A DNA stretch of 64,000 nucleotides. Origin: Limnephilus marmoratus. Lineage: Eukaryota; Arthropoda; Insecta; Trichoptera; Limnephilidae. Position 1 is the stretch's first letter, and each line of letters opens with the position of its first letter. The position numbers were made by a program, and so were the translations under genes. The stretch spans positions 41,257,571 through 41,321,570 of the forward strand of contig OU862927.1 in the NCBI GenBank assembly GCA_917880885.1. The letters are read 5' to 3'. Of the stretch, positions 39,800 to 51,183 are shown one piece after another. The notes beneath the pieces were generated by a model that saw only the letters and a list, made by a program, of their open reading frames with translations, was not told the origin of the DNA and did not search any database.

Positions 39800-40500
39800 G
39801 TGGGTTTGTTTTTTCATAAAAATGTACAGATTTATTTCGAGATTAAGGAAATTTTCCACATATTTGACATTCAAAAGAAGACAAAGGTCACTGTCTAATC
39901 TGCATACCCTTTTCCATCCCTGAAAAAAAAAGGTTATAAATCCCGGGAAACACCAGACACTTTAGATATTTTAAATAATAAAATAAAAAAAAAAAACATT
40001 TATTCAGGTAATAAAATGGGTGAAAAGCATTATTGCCTTTAGGATAATGCTTGCGTCAGGCAGCGTTAGTCTTGTTGAAGTAATCCACTTGGCTGAAGCG
40101 ATGACTGGTTTATCTGCGCTGCCCCACCCGGTACCTACCTACTACTACCTACTTCCTACAGTACCGCCGACTGCACCAATGTCCGGGTTCCGATGCGATC
40201 AGCTCATTTGCATATGTCTCGTTGTAAAATGTTTGCCAAAAGTTATGTTTATCGTTGCACTGTGGACGTGCTGTGTACAGTAAGTGCATATATACGAGCA
40301 TTAGGGTGGGCCGTAAAAGCTTTTAAAGCGAAGAGTTATGTAAACCTGTTAAGGATATTCTTACCAGCTCTGTAAATATATCAATTAGTGCTAAATGAAG
40401 CATGAGTTTTAAGTGGTCATTACTACAGAAATGAAAGTCAAGTTAAGTAAAGAAATATAGGTTAGGTTTAATACAGGTGCAAAATTAAACATGAATAATT
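39800..40500. other. Unassigned spacer
   Basis: No recognised element. A frame at 40020-40283 has no motif. Confidence 0.4.
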
Positions 40501-40507
40501 TAAAGTA

Positions 40508-41508
40508 TTGTTAATTACATTAAAACTCTTAAAATCTTTAAGTAAAAAAAAGAAGTTTTTTGCCGGCGTTCCTCAAGGTTCCATATTAGGTCCAATCCTA
40601 TATATTATATATGTATCTTTTATTAAATTCATTTTTAGACATGTAAAGTACTTTGTATACGCGGATGATACTGCTTTAGTTATTTCTAGCAGTGATTTGC
40701 AAACTTGTATAGATCTTTTACAAAAAGACTCTTAAAATGGTATCACGACTCTGGCTTAATTATAAATGCCAAAAAAACTAAATTGTTACACATAAGATCC
40801 CCTAATGTTAAGGTATGTATTACACCTGAAATAAAGACACATACATCAGATTGCTTACACAATGGTATTCCAGCATCGTGTACATGTGAAAATATGGAAC
40901 TAGTTAAAGAGTATGTTTATTTAGGTGTTATTATTGATTGCTTTTTCAAGTGGGATATACAAATAAACAAAGTTTGTGCACGATTAAGATCAATTGTAAA
41001 CAGATTGTATAAACTAAATTTTTTTGTTCCTCTCTGCACACTTCGAATAATTTATTTATCTCTAGCTGAATCTGTTATAAGGTATGGAATAACAGCTTGG
41101 GGATTTTCTTGTAAAACAAATATAGACCATGTTCAATCAGTGCAAAATTCATTGGTTAAATTATTAGCTGAAAAAAATTTATACAAAGAAAGGCATAATA
41201 TTCCATACTTTTATCAAAGTCTCAAAATTCTTTCAGTGAGAGCAATTATGTGGTACAAAATTATATTTCAGCACATAAGTAACCCTTTATATATAAACAG
41301 GCTGGAACACAACCATAATACTCGTTTTAACTTTAATGAAGGACTAATTGTACCTAAACATACAAATAAATATGGACAAAGAACGTTAAATTACATGATT
41401 CCCAGTTGTTTAAATATGCTTCCAGCTGAAATTAAAAACTGTACCCAAAACAAACAATTGGTGAACTTACTGAAGACTTGGCTTACGGAAAGAATTCATT
41501 TGTATTAG
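40508..41508 (+). pseudogene. Reverse transcriptase, C-terminal half, one frameshift
   Basis: GVPQGSILGPILY (about 40565) and FVYADDTALV (about 40656) are RT motifs; the first catalytic Asp lies in the missing 5' part. The frame changes near 40730: the first frame ends ...DLLQKDS*, and the second carries on LLKWYHDSGLIINAKKTK, YLGVIIDCFFKWDIQI, SLAESVIRYGITAWG and a C-terminal NMLPAEIKN block to TAG at 41506-41508. One small indel is therefore the only visible break in 330 codons. Such ORF2 proteins perform target-primed reverse transcription. This copy cannot, as endonuclease and fingers are gone. Confidence 0.75.
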
Positions 41509-41770
41509 CTTACAATAACATATTACTTATTCTAAAGACTTTAAAATTGTTATTCATGTTTTCATAATTTTTTTTTTTTGTAAGTATATTTCTGTAAAAA
41601 ATTTAATTTTATCTTATATCTATAATTGTAAAAATGTATCTAAGTATATTTCTGTAAAAATGTAACTATTTATATCACTATAATAAGATCTTTAATGTAA
41701 AGAACCCGTTAGACAAACTACTAAAAAGTAGTTTATCGGGACTTTTTGTCTTATATTTGTAAAATGTATA
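40508..41770 (+). mobile_element. Jockey/CR1-type LINE, 5'-truncated, with 3' UTR
   Basis: The RT fragment described at 40508-41508 is followed by a 3' UTR with a short hairpin ('actactaaaaagtagt', 41719) and an AT-rich tail 'aaataaataaataaaaaaaa' (41770-41790). The start lies inside the RT domain. Confidence 0.7.
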
Positions 41771-41946
41771 AAATAAATAAATAAAAAAAAAAATAAAAAA
41801 AAAATGAATGACTCTAATGATTTATTAATTATGCAGAGGATGGGCCGTACTTAAAGAGTTCTTAAGTCCATCAGTTCGCAAGTGAACGTAACTCGCGTGA
41901 ATAATAATTACTCACATGTCAGAGGAAATCTATGTATATGAAATTA

Positions 41947-42785
41947 TGAGGGCTGTCCGTAAAATAAGGTCTCCAAGGTGCTAGGAATGTATTTACGCGC
42001 AATCCTGCAACGTTGGCGTGTAGCCTGGTTTCACCCTCTGTGATGCTTAGTCTCGGCGTGGCAGCCACTCGCGATGGAGCTTCCAGTCGCCGCACCCGCC
42101 AGGTGTGAATTACGCTCTGTAATTAGTTTTTAAACTTTGCTTCGGCGAATCTGAACGATGCCACAGGGATTGTTCCTTTGTCTCTGGGGTCGTGTAGTGT
42201 ATCCGCTTCCCCAGTCACAATTGAGTCCAAGAATTCTTCGCCATCGATGTCGTAGCACTCAAGGCATTCGCGGGCTGCGTCAACCCGTTGTTGTTCGTGA
42301 TCTTCGGTGAGCATTTTGGGACCCACCTTGGGCAGACTTTATGGTCTTCTAATTTTTTTGTCATAATCTTGTCAATAGTAGTCTTACTGACATCAGGGAT
42401 CATATCACAGAGCTCCCGGACGGTCACCCGTCAATTTGCAATCATTGTTTTTTCCACTTTGGTAATTTTTCCATCTGAAACCGATGGCCGTCCGACACGC
42501 TTTTAAATTTTCTGAATCATTTGCGCTGTTTCCGTATACTTCAATTAGCTGAGAATGAATTTCTACCTACTAATTGCTATAATTCATACCTGGCGGGCGC
42601 GGCGAGCAGAAGCTTCATCGCGAACGACTGCCACGCCGAGACTAAGTGTCGCAGAGAGTGCAGCGTTGTGGGTTAAACAGGCTAACCAGGTAACCAGGCT
42701 ACACTCCACGAGATCCCGGATCTCGCGTAAAATTGTTCCTCGCGACCGCAGCACCTCGGAGATCTTGTTTTACGGAAAGCCCTCG
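41947..42785 (-). mobile_element. mariner-like element with long terminal repeats
   Basis: TA flanks both ends (41945-41946 and 42786-42787). The ends are inverted copies: left TGAGGGCTGTCCGTAAAATA then AGGTCTCC; right (inverted) CGAGGGCTTTCCGTAAAACA then AGATCTCC. Homology between the ends continues inward for about 175-210 bp ('gtgtagcctggtt', 'acttagtctcggcgtggca', 'gcgcccgccaggta(t)gaatta' on the inverted right end). Inside is a broken transposase fragment. Typical mariners have roughly 30-bp terminal repeats, so the long ones are unusual. Confidence 0.72.
42123..42427 (-). pseudogene. mariner transposase fragment
   Basis: The minus strand reads TVRELCDMIPDVSKTTIDKI, then HKVCPRWVPK, then after a frameshift MLTEDHEQQRVDAAREC, DGEEFLDSIVTG. 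This is the second HTH, the WVPxxLT linker and the run-up to the first catalytic Asp of mariner transposases (normally VTGDETW). Here the block is VTGEADTL, so the first DDD residue is lost and the rest of the catalytic domain is missing. It is flanked by the long TIRs and cannot catalyse. Confidence 0.72.
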
Positions 42786-42789
42786 TACG

Positions 42790-43788
42790 TCAGCGAATCT
42801 AAATTTAAGTTCAAATTTAATTTATTTATTTATTGATTTATTGTGAAAAACAGTATAATCCAATTAACAATTAATCACGTATTGGGCGCCATATTACCGA
42901 AAAAGTAACACAATTTATAATAGAATTATATTGTTAACCATTATGCTAAACTATACCAGTTAATCAGTCTCGTATCCCGCCTCTTCCCACCACTCTCCCG
43001 ATTCTCCAAAGAACCCTCGAAAAGTTTTTCTCAGAACTGACGTTTCGAAAGTTCTCTGTAGTCAACGCGGTATCGTGGTGGTGTACGAGCACTTTGTCTT
43101 AGGGCTGAACTGAGTAATGATTACCTAGAATCGATACCGGGCTTGTAGTTTAATCTGTTACAAACCGCTATTTCGATTAATGTTTACTACGAATTGGTTT
43201 AGATTGTAAATACAAAAAGTATGCATAGGATAAACTGAATCCTTTCTTACTATATTCATTAAGAAATACAAGCGTCAACTTGTACAAAAGGTATTTTTTT
43301 ATTAGAAATGTGAATGCTGATAAGTTATAAGAAACAACTTTTAAAAAATATAATTTTATGGCTAAAAGTATCTGCGACAGCTTACAGGTTTACTTTTTTT
43401 TTTCTTATAAAATTATTCTTTAAGCGATATTCTTTCCTATTACCTATATTCGTGGCGATGTAAGGCACACTAATATTACATATATTTTTGGCTTGAGGCT
43501 TCCACTTAAACGAATTTCACTTTAAGCTAATATTCATACAACATTTGGGCCTCTAAATGCTGAGATTTTTACGAATTGTTTTTAAGATGTGTATATCTCA
43601 AGTTCAGTTATATAATATATAACATCTCGCACAGCCAGCATTTATAAAAAAAACAGTTATTGTCATTTTAAGCACCTGTAGGCACATAAAACTATTTTTT
43701 ACTTGACTTTTACTGGCAGCCGACAAACAGAAATTTTTAACATATTCGTGGAAAATCTGTTGTTTGTCACACTTATTAGTTGATTAAA
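42790..43788. other. Unassigned spacer
   Basis: No feature recognised. 42960-43100 is slightly GC-richer without an open frame. Confidence 0.4.
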
Positions 43789-43791
43789 GAT

Positions 43792-44670
43792 CCGTTCAGA
43801 CTAGGATGCGAGTTTAGCCGGGTAACGAGTAATTTAGTAACTAAACGTGCCAAACACAGTAAATTTAATAAAGTGGTTTAGTCAGTGGTTTAATAACAGT
43901 GGTTTGATAGTGGTCACTACAACTAAAACGACTTTTGGACAAAGAAATATGCAATACTTATCTATTTAATATAACCCTCTTGCAATAAATACCAATAAAA
44001 AACCGACTTCAAAAAAAGCATTCAGAAATGGATTATGGACATGGGAAAGAAGAACGTAGATACAACTTAACCTAACAAAGATTTATGCTTGTATTGTGCT
44101 TTCTTTTGGATACAACTTTATAATTTTCCTCTTGTAATATTTAAACATAGGTATTTACTTATATTTTAAAACACAAAACATATGCAATGTGATCTTAGAA
44201 CGGGGTACCTGTAAGGACACTTTTTTTTTTAAATTGTAAAACAAAAGAAAAAATATATGTAGAGTTAATACATTTTGTTTTATTTTTCTACTGGCTCGCT
44301 CGACCACTAAACAAGTCCGAACCCATCGTTTTAGTCGATTTCATTAGTAGCCGCAGAAATGTCGTCCGTTGCAGCGAAGGTTTTATTAAAAAATTCTTTT
44401 ATTTTTTCTTCCATTAATCCATTTTCTTATCCATAGTTTCTTACTTACTATCCATATTTTCATCTCACTAATTTATTCTTCCACCTCTTCAAAAATATCC
44501 ATTAAAATTAGTTTAATTAACATTTTTACTTTGTTGCGTTGCTGCTCTTTCATCTTCCAATGCGCCACTCACTAATGGATCCTCTACTCAAACTAAACAT
44601 AAACGCTCTATGGCCAGTCAAGTGGAGAGTTACTCGCCACTCGACAAACTCCTAGCGTAGTGTGAACAAG
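43792..44670. mobile_element. Possible non-autonomous DNA transposon
   Basis: The left end 'gttcagactaggatgcgagt' and the inverted right end 'gttcacactacgctaggagt' are similar terminal repeats and continue with 'aacgagtaa' or 'gcgagtaac'. No transposase frame. The superfamily cannot be set, and the target duplication is unclear. Confidence 0.35.
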
Positions 44671-44674
44671 CCTT

Positions 44675-45325
44675 ATAAATGCTTTAACGCGAATATAATT
44701 TATAACACATTTTTAACATTTTTCATTACTTAATTTTTTTAAATAAAATCTCTAAAAGTATCTCATTTTCAAGCCCCAGTATGGACTCGAAAGAGCTTAT
44801 GAATCGAAAAAAAAAAAAGAATTTGTAATCTAAATAGTCACACGCAACTTTTGTGACATCTGCGAAAATGACATCTTAAAAAAAAATCCATACATATTGT
44901 CAGCCCACCCTGCTGTAAATGTGCAGAACTACGTACACATGTACGTGAAATATGCATTGTGCAAGTATATGTACGTGCATAAGTGCAGTGTGTGTATGTG
45001 TATATGCATGTATAATGCTGAGCTGTCAGCGATATGTTCTGTATGTCGGGACGGATTATGGGATGCATGTGTTCGGTGCAAGCCGACAACTGCATCTATT
45101 TGTCCGCGGGATGCGACCTGCTCCATTGCACTGGCATTATTTTTAACTTTCACATCTTTTAAACAACTTAAGCTTTCAGAAGTTTGCTGTAAAGCTGGAT
45201 ATAATATTTTTATTCTTGAGAAATGTGGAAGAAAAACCAATTTTATTGTAACTTTCGGACGACAGAAACTCAATGCAAAAATATAAAACTGTTATTAATT
45301 TCATTACCGTCTTCAATATTTCAAT
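44675..45325. other. Unassigned spacer, low-complexity patch
   Basis: 44930-45010 is rich in 'tgtacgtg' and 'tatgtgtat' words, giving long but meaningless frames on both strands (44897-45286 +, 44929-45273 -). Confidence 0.4.
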
Positions 45326-45330
45326 AATCT

Positions 45331-45418
45331 CCACCGTTCAGAATTAAAACGATGCTTGGAATGCCATTAGCCTGATGGTGACTAGATGTTTAGCCAGGTA
45401 TTCACATAAAAATATATA
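45331..45418 (+). repeat. SINE-T relic, internally deleted
   Basis: 'ccaccgttcagaattaaaac', 'cattagcctg', 'tagccaggtattcacataaa' are body and tail blocks of SINE-T brought together by deletions. Confidence 0.5.
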
Positions 45419-45889
45419 AAGTGGATAGGTAAATAAATAAATAATTTTCAAGTATTAGAGGTTGTGGGTGAATACAAATTTTACGTACCTTATTTATAAG
45501 CCTAGAAATTACCCAAAAGATTATAAAAACTGTTCTACATACACATATGAACAGCAATGTACCACTACTGACTACACTGGTTGTATTGTCGTTTTATTTC
45601 AGTTGATGTATCTTAAGAAGAAAGGCGGTATTTTACAAATTTACATTTCTTTATATTGAAAAGTTATAGGACATACCTGGGACCAATGTGTTAAAACTGG
45701 CTCTAGAAAACAGGACTTCGCCATGCTGAGTCAATTAATTCACAAAAATTGCCTATAAAATGAGGAAAATCGAATTCTTCAATGGCCTATATTTCATAAG
45801 CAATAAATATTATAAAAGAAAGTGTATGAAAGTGTGCGTCTCACTCAAACATAGAAATAATGAGTCCTGATATGATCAAGGGAGTTATA

Positions 45890-46181
45890 TGGTGTGGTAT
45901 CCCCTTTTCACGACGAAGGTTCCCGTTATTACCTGAAGGGCATTTGAAGATATTAGGGGCTAGAAGTATCGCCCTCCAGAAAATCCTGCAACAGTCCACA
46001 AAATTCTAGAGTATTCGAGAGCATTCTACAACATTTCAGAACATTCCAGATCATTCGGAGCCTTTTTTGCATGGGTGGGGCTACCCATTGGTAGGGGTAT
46101 ATAAAGCAAGATCCGTCGTGGGTTCGAACGTCATTTCAATCTCATATAAACTCCCTGAGCGAAGCTGGGTACCCCAGCTAG
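45890..46181 (+). mobile_element. Helitron-like 3' end
   Basis: It ends 'ccctgagcgaagctgggtac' then 'cccagCTAG' followed by T (46182), with a short inverted repeat (CTGGG/CCCAG) just before CTAG. That is the standard Helitron 3' structure (hairpin plus CTRR). The 5' end is not defined. It includes the promoter-like array at 46004-46136. Confidence 0.6.
46004..46136 (+). promoter_or_regulatory. Heat-shock-type promoter inside a Helitron
   Basis: Six 10-bp-spaced units start at 46004, 46014, 46024, 46034, 46044 and 46054 (ttctagagta, ttcgagagca, ttctacaaca, tttcagaaca, ttccagatca, ttcggagcc). They form TTCnnGAn arrays like heat-shock-factor sites. An inverted CCAAT box (ccattgg, 46085-46091), a TATA box (TATATAAA, 46098-46105) and an insect-type initiator (tcattt, 46131-46136) follow, in promoter order. 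Confidence 0.55.
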
Positions 46182-46505
46182 TTTTATATAAAAGTATACA
46201 AAATACATGCTTAAAATTTAAATTTTAAAAAATGTGCAGTTTGGTTGGGTATTTTGAACCCAAATCCAAAGTTTGTTAAATTTGTTATTAGCTAGATCCT
46301 TCTGCTCCTTCTTGAATCGTATTAGACCTATTTTTATCTTCGTTTGTGTGTTGTCGTATTCGATATTAAATGCCTGTGCTCAACATTTACAAACCATCTC
46401 TTTTATACAACATTACCACTTTATAAACACAATACATAACGTCGCATTATAATTCTTAGATTTAAAAGGCTTATAAAATTTCTCTCGGCTTTAAATCTAG
46501 GCTTT

Positions 46506-46958
46506 TTGTTGCAAACTTTCAACCAAAACACGTTCAAACAGAGAAAAAGCTCTCAAATTATTTACATCCCCACCGAGAGGTCCACAAACAACAGAAAGCG
46601 GGTTCGCCGCGGCCTCCATTGTGGCATCTGCAAAAACCCGTGGAATATTCATACCGAATTAGCATTTTCTTCAGGAAAATTTGACAAGCAGGACTGTCCC
46701 AGAATTGTAGCGAACTCCCGGCACTTAGCACCTTGCCGAGCTTTTGCATTCGCAATGAGGCCAACAGAAGAAGGAACAAAAACTTTTACAAATAGGAGTA
46801 CCAACGGAAAACAAGGAAAAGGTGCAAAGAATGTGTTTCCACCTTTACACGAGAGACCAAAAAAGTTCTGCAGCTTTCAAAGCTTATTTTGCCTAATTCA
46901 TTGCTACTCTGAAAGTTTCAAACAAATTTTAATATGTAGTTTTTTCCGCATAGAGTAG
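46506..46958 (+). CDS. Unrecognised 150-codon frame
   Basis: It is open from MLQTFNQNTFKQRKSSQ to ICSFFRIE. It contains a lone CGIC pair and basic segments (NNRKRVRRGLHC) but no domain I know. It lies about 370 bp downstream of the Helitron-borne promoter on the same strand, which is the only reason to think of expression. Codon choice is not distinctive. Chance is quite possible. Confidence 0.2.
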   Translation: MLQTFNQNTFKQRKSSQIIYIPTERSTNNRKRVRRGLHCGICKNPWNIHTELAFSSGKFDKQDCPRIVANSRHLAPCRAFAFAMRPTEEGTKTFTNRSTNGKQGKGAKNVFPPLHERPKKFCSFQSLFCLIHCYSESFKQILICSFFRIE

Positions 46959-46959
46959 G

Positions 46960-47380
46960 TATTTCGAGAGATAAGGCAGTTTCATGATTTTCTGTCCATC
47001 TTCATCTTCTTTCTTATTTATGAGCTTTCTGTCGTCCAGCAATCTACATATAGCCCTCCTTACAAAAATTCACAGAGACAACACAGTGTCAAGGGACATA
47101 ATTCATAAATTTTTTTATTTTTTTTTTAAATTATTTTTTTATTTTTTATTTATTTAAGGAGAAAACACAAATACAGACAATAATTAACAAAACAATATTG
47201 TCAACAATAACTTGAGAATTCGCCTGCACCCCAACTATTTCTCACTGATTGACTTGATAAATAAATATTTTCAAAAATATTTTTTAAACATGTTTAAAAA
47301 TAAGTCATAATTAGTAATGAACCGAAATTTTTTTTAAAAGAAGCACTTAAAAAGTATAGTGAATGATATATGAGTTTTCT
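46960..47380. other. Unassigned AT-rich spacer
   Basis: T- and A-rich. No feature recognised. Confidence 0.4.
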
Positions 47381-47384
47381 TTTT

Positions 47385-47590
47385 TTATAGGAAAACAGCC
47401 TTCAATTTTCTACCAAAAGTGCTATAAGTATCAAAAAATATATCGGAATCCTTAAGGTTGTGGTTTTTATTAAACAATTCGCACATTCTTCTGATTGGAT
47501 CCCTGACACCAGCATTTGTACGTGTCCGGTTAATGTGGAATAAGTCGTTAAGCCTAGTTGTTCTGGGTGGTATTTTAAAATTAATTAGAC
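47385..47590 (-). pseudogene. LINE ORF2 C-terminal end
   Basis: The minus strand reads NFKIPPRTTRLNDLFHI, RTNAGVRDPIRRMCELFNK and SDIFFDTYSTFGRKLKAVFL, then TAA at 47387-47385. 'IPxRTTRxxxLFHIxxxRTNxGxxxPIxRMxxxFN' is a classic LINE C-terminal block. Without RT. Confidence 0.6.
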
Positions 47591-47594
47591 ACTT

Positions 47595-48535
47595 ATTAAC
47601 CAGTGATACCTGATATTATTTGGAGTTAAAAATATTTATGAAATTTTGCCTTTCAGGGATTTTTTTTTTCAATTTTTTTCCTCAAAACCTAACAAAAAAA
47701 AAATTAAACATTACAAAACTGGTCACTAAGTCGAGTAACCGGACGAACCCTCATCCCGTCCCTAACTGTTTGTAATTACTACAGATTTTTTATTTTTGAA
47801 AAAAAAACACCAACAATATCAACGGAGACCAATATTTCGTAACATTATTACTCCAAGTATTGCCAGGAATCACTGGTTAAAGTAAGTACAGATGTCCCTT
47901 AACACCCTTGAGATGATTGAGCAAAAAACAGCGCTCTGTAAATTATCCGAATATTTTATTAAATCAATATTATTAAGTCTGGATGGCGGGAATTAGTGAC
48001 TTCGATTTAAAGTGGTAGCATAAGTATCAGGATAATCGGTAATTTGTGTGTTCATTTGATACCTGTCGATTAGGTTCAACGCTTATTCTGTAGGTAGGTA
48101 CTTATCGATTTAGGATCAGTTTGTTAAGAGAATACTCGTAGATTTAAGTCCTCTTGTATAAGGTTAACACTCTTGTAATATATGGAAACTCGACATATAC
48201 AGTGTGTAATATACGCCGATCCTGCATATAAGTCTGCGATTCTCTGCAAATCCTCAGCCCTACTTGTCTGTGGGTGATCTCAATATATTATGAAATATCA
48301 GTCTGTATATTTCTAAGAATCTTTCCAATATTCTAGAAAAGTATTGATAAACTCCTCTCATCAATCTCACAACTTTGCCCGAATGATTGGTAATATATTT
48401 CCCCTGACTATACGCAACATAATAGTGTTATTGCATTGGCAAAAGAACAACAGTTCATTCACAAGGAATATAAAATAGGTTGACGACCTATACACGTTTC
48501 CCAAATAATTGAAACTTCCCTTTGAAATTAGAAAT
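47595..48535. other. Unassigned spacer
   Basis: Nothing recognised up to the TAA tract at 48538. Confidence 0.4.
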
Positions 48536-48537
48536 GG

Positions 48538-48568
48538 ATAATAATAATAATAATAATTAAATAATAAT
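48538..48568. repeat. (TAA)n target tract
   Basis: About ten TAA/ATA units immediately before Dong-like copy 1. Elements of the Dong family are known to insert in TAA repeats. Comparable tracts precede the copies at 52446 and 62961. Confidence 0.85.
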
Positions 48569-49726
48569 ACCAATAAAGATATAAAACATAATGAGGCAGG
48601 TAACTGGATAGAAAATGAAGAACTCAATTGTTCAGACATTGAACAAATGAGTTTTTCTGATATATCGGTTGAATTGTTAGCCAAAATAATAAAAAATACT
48701 CATAATTGGAAAGCCACGGGTTGCGATTGGATACATAATTTTTGGTACAAACGTCTAACTACTTTACATCCTCTTTTTGCAAAAAATCTTTCAAAACTTG
48801 TCAGAGAACCTCAAAATTTTCCTAATTTTCTAACTAAGGGCATTACTTATATGTTGCCTAAAAGCGAACATATTAATAATCCCTCTCAATATAGACCCAT
48901 TACATGTCTACCGACAATATACAAAATTTTAACCTCTTGCTCGACAGATTTAATATATACTCATTTGGATGAAAAAAATATTTTATCTGAACAACAAAAA
49001 GGTTGTCGCAGAAAACATACGGGATTTAAAGAACAGTTAGTTATTGATTCTGTAATTTTAAATCAAAATCAAAAGCATAATTTACATACTTGTTATATAG
49101 ATTATCAAAAAGCTTTTGATAGTGTCCCGCACTCGTGGCTAATCAAAATATTAAAAATATATAAAGTTAACCCAATTATAATTAGCTTTTTGAAAAATAT
49201 TATGTCCTTTTGGAATACAGATTTGCTAGTTAATTTAAAAGGTAAGAAAATAGTAGTACCGGGCATTTCAATAAAAAGAGGGATTTTTCAAGGAGACTCA
49301 TTGAGCCCTCTTTGGTTTTGCTTAGCATTGAATCCCCTTTCTAAAATGTTAATTAAAAGCAAGTTTGGAATAAAAATTAAGGGTAATACAAGAGAGAGTA
49401 GTATAGTTTCACATCTATTATACATGGATGATATAAAATTATTTTCAAATTCTGAATTAAATTTAGAGAAAATGATTAAGGTAGTTAAAATTTTTTCAGA
49501 TGATATTAAAATGACTTTTGGTTTAGATAAATGTAAAACTATCCATATAGAGAAAGGCAAAATTGTAGATGGAGACGAGGGTATATTTAGAAATTTCAAA
49601 ATTCAAAGTATGAAAGGGGATGAGGTTTATAAATATTTAGGATACCCGCAATCGAATAGATTAGATCACACTAGTATTAAAAATGATATTAGGATTAAAT
49701 TTCAAACTAGGATCAGAAAATTTTAA
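48569..49726 (+). pseudogene. Dong-like RT domain
   Basis: The frame is open from about 48570, with an internal ATG at 48647. From that ATG: WKATGCDWIH (21-30), YRPITC (82-87), CYIDYQKAFDSVPHSW with catalytic D152, GIFQGDSLSP (212-221) and LLYMDDIKLF with D261/D262. The frame ends at TAA 49724-49726 through a frameshift, and the protein logically continues in another frame. Motif spacing fits R4/Dong RTs. The catalytic triad is intact. Confidence 0.75.
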
Positions 49727-49734
49727 AATGCAAT

Positions 49735-50505
49735 ATATCTGCTAAAAATTTAGTAAAAGCAATAAATACTTGGGCAATACCTCTACTAACGTACTCATTT
49801 GGCATAATTAAATGGTCCAATACAGATTTAGATAGTTTAGAACGATTAATTAGAACTACGTTAACAAAATTTAATTGCCATCATCCAAATTCAGCTATAG
49901 AACGAATTAATTTACCTAGAAATTTAGGAGGTAGGGGTGTAGTCAAAATAACATCTTTGAAACACAATCAGGTAGAAATGCTTAGAAATTTTTTCCATAG
50001 GAAAGCTAATAGCTCAGAAATGCACAAAATAATTTGCAAGGCAGATAGAAATATTACACCTTTAAATTTATATGACGAGAATGCCAACATTCTTATAAAT
50101 ACTAACCAGGAATTATTAGATTCCTGGTCAAATAAAATTATTCACGCAAAACACTTCAATTATCTCAACCAAACGTATGTTGAGAAACTTTCGTCAAACA
50201 AATGGTTGAGTATTGGAGAGTTGAGCGCAGAAATAGAAGGATTTATGCTTGCCATTCAAGATAGAGTCATTAATACTAAAAATTATAGAAAGCATATAAT
50301 CACAGATATAAATCAAATTGATGATTTATGTAGAAAATGTTTGGCTTTTCCCGAAACTATAGAACATATTATATCGGAATGTTCTATATTAGCGCCTTCC
50401 GAGTATACATTTAGGCACAATCAGGTTTTAAAAATAATTCACCAAAGTTTGGTAATTAAACATAACTTGATTGACTGCCGTAATATAGTACCATATTATG
50501 AATAA
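49735..50505 (+). pseudogene. Dong-like linker and CCHC zinc knuckle
   Basis: Continuation after the frameshift: AINTWAIPLLTYSFGI, NLPRNLGGRGVV, then from ATG 49957 the segment ending IDDLCRKCLAFPETIEHIIS. C125, C128, H137 and C142 give CX2CX8HX4C, the knuckle that precedes the endonuclease in R2/R4-type proteins. It stops at 50503-50505 (TGA/TAA region) where the frame is lost again. 52624-54465 is the interrupted second copy. Confidence 0.7.
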
Positions 50506-50974
50506 ACCAAATTCATTTTTAGAAAATGAATTTTATAAAATATATTATGATAAAACTATACTAACAGACAGAACAATTAGTCATAATAGACCTGATATAG
50601 TTTTACATGACAAAATTAAAAAAATAACTTATATCATTGATGTAGCTATTCCAAATTCCTGTAATATTAAAAAAACTATTTCTGAAAAAATAAGAAAATA
50701 CACAGATTTAGGAAATGAGATTAAAAGAATTTGGCATTCTCGGACTATAAAAATATTGCCATTTGTTATTTCGGCCACTGGCATAATACCTAGGAATCTG
50801 ATTCAAAATTTAAGCATATTAGATTTGTTAAAGAATTTGTATATAAAAATGCAAAAATCAGTCATTTTAAATACATGTAGGATTACAAAGGATTTTTTAA
50901 ATATTTATATTGAGGGATCGGTAGGATTTATAGGTTCAATTAGAAATGCCACAGAGCCGAACCCTCTGATATGA
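50498..50974 (+). pseudogene. Dong-like restriction-like endonuclease
   Basis: The frame overlaps the zinc-knuckle frame by 8 bp in another phase. It reads YYDKTILTDRTISHNRPDIV (res. 16-35), then KKITYIIDVAIPNSCNI with D48. RPD...15 residues...D is the PD-(D/E)XK-type core of the RLE nuclease that makes the first nick. It ends with GSVGFIGSIRNATEPNPLI. The ancestral protein lost its frame only by a short indel near 50500. Confidence 0.72.
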
Positions 50975-51183
50975 AAATATCTGGAGTCGGTGAATTATAT
51001 TCCCATTGGTCTCTAGTAGGTTGACATGTTGTTCTTGTATTTATAATACTTATATAGTGCAATTGCATAGCGTGGGTTGACTAGATGATCATTTGGGGAA
51101 GTGTGTGAAAGGGTTTAGTTTTTCCTTCTTTTTTTTTTTTTTTTTTTTGGGGAAAATTTAACCCGGACATTTAAATCTGGTGC

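Larger units (their letters stand above)
48569..51183 (+). mobile_element. Dong/R4-like RLE retrotransposon, copy 1
   Basis: RT with YMDD, then a CCHC zinc knuckle, then an RPD...D restriction-like endonuclease, in that order. These mark the RLE-type (R2/R4/Dong) LINEs that nick their target with a C-terminal endonuclease. The (TAA)n site fits Dong. It is 5'-truncated (the frame is already open at 48570) and broken by two or more frameshifts. The 3' UTR ends 'cggacatttaaatctggtgc', shared by four copies in the window. Confidence 0.8.

Noticed and set aside
44897..45286. 129-codon frame with Cys-rich stretch as a secreted protein
   Set aside because: The Cys/Tyr/Met content comes from TGTATG/TACGTG low-complexity DNA, and the opposite strand is equally open.
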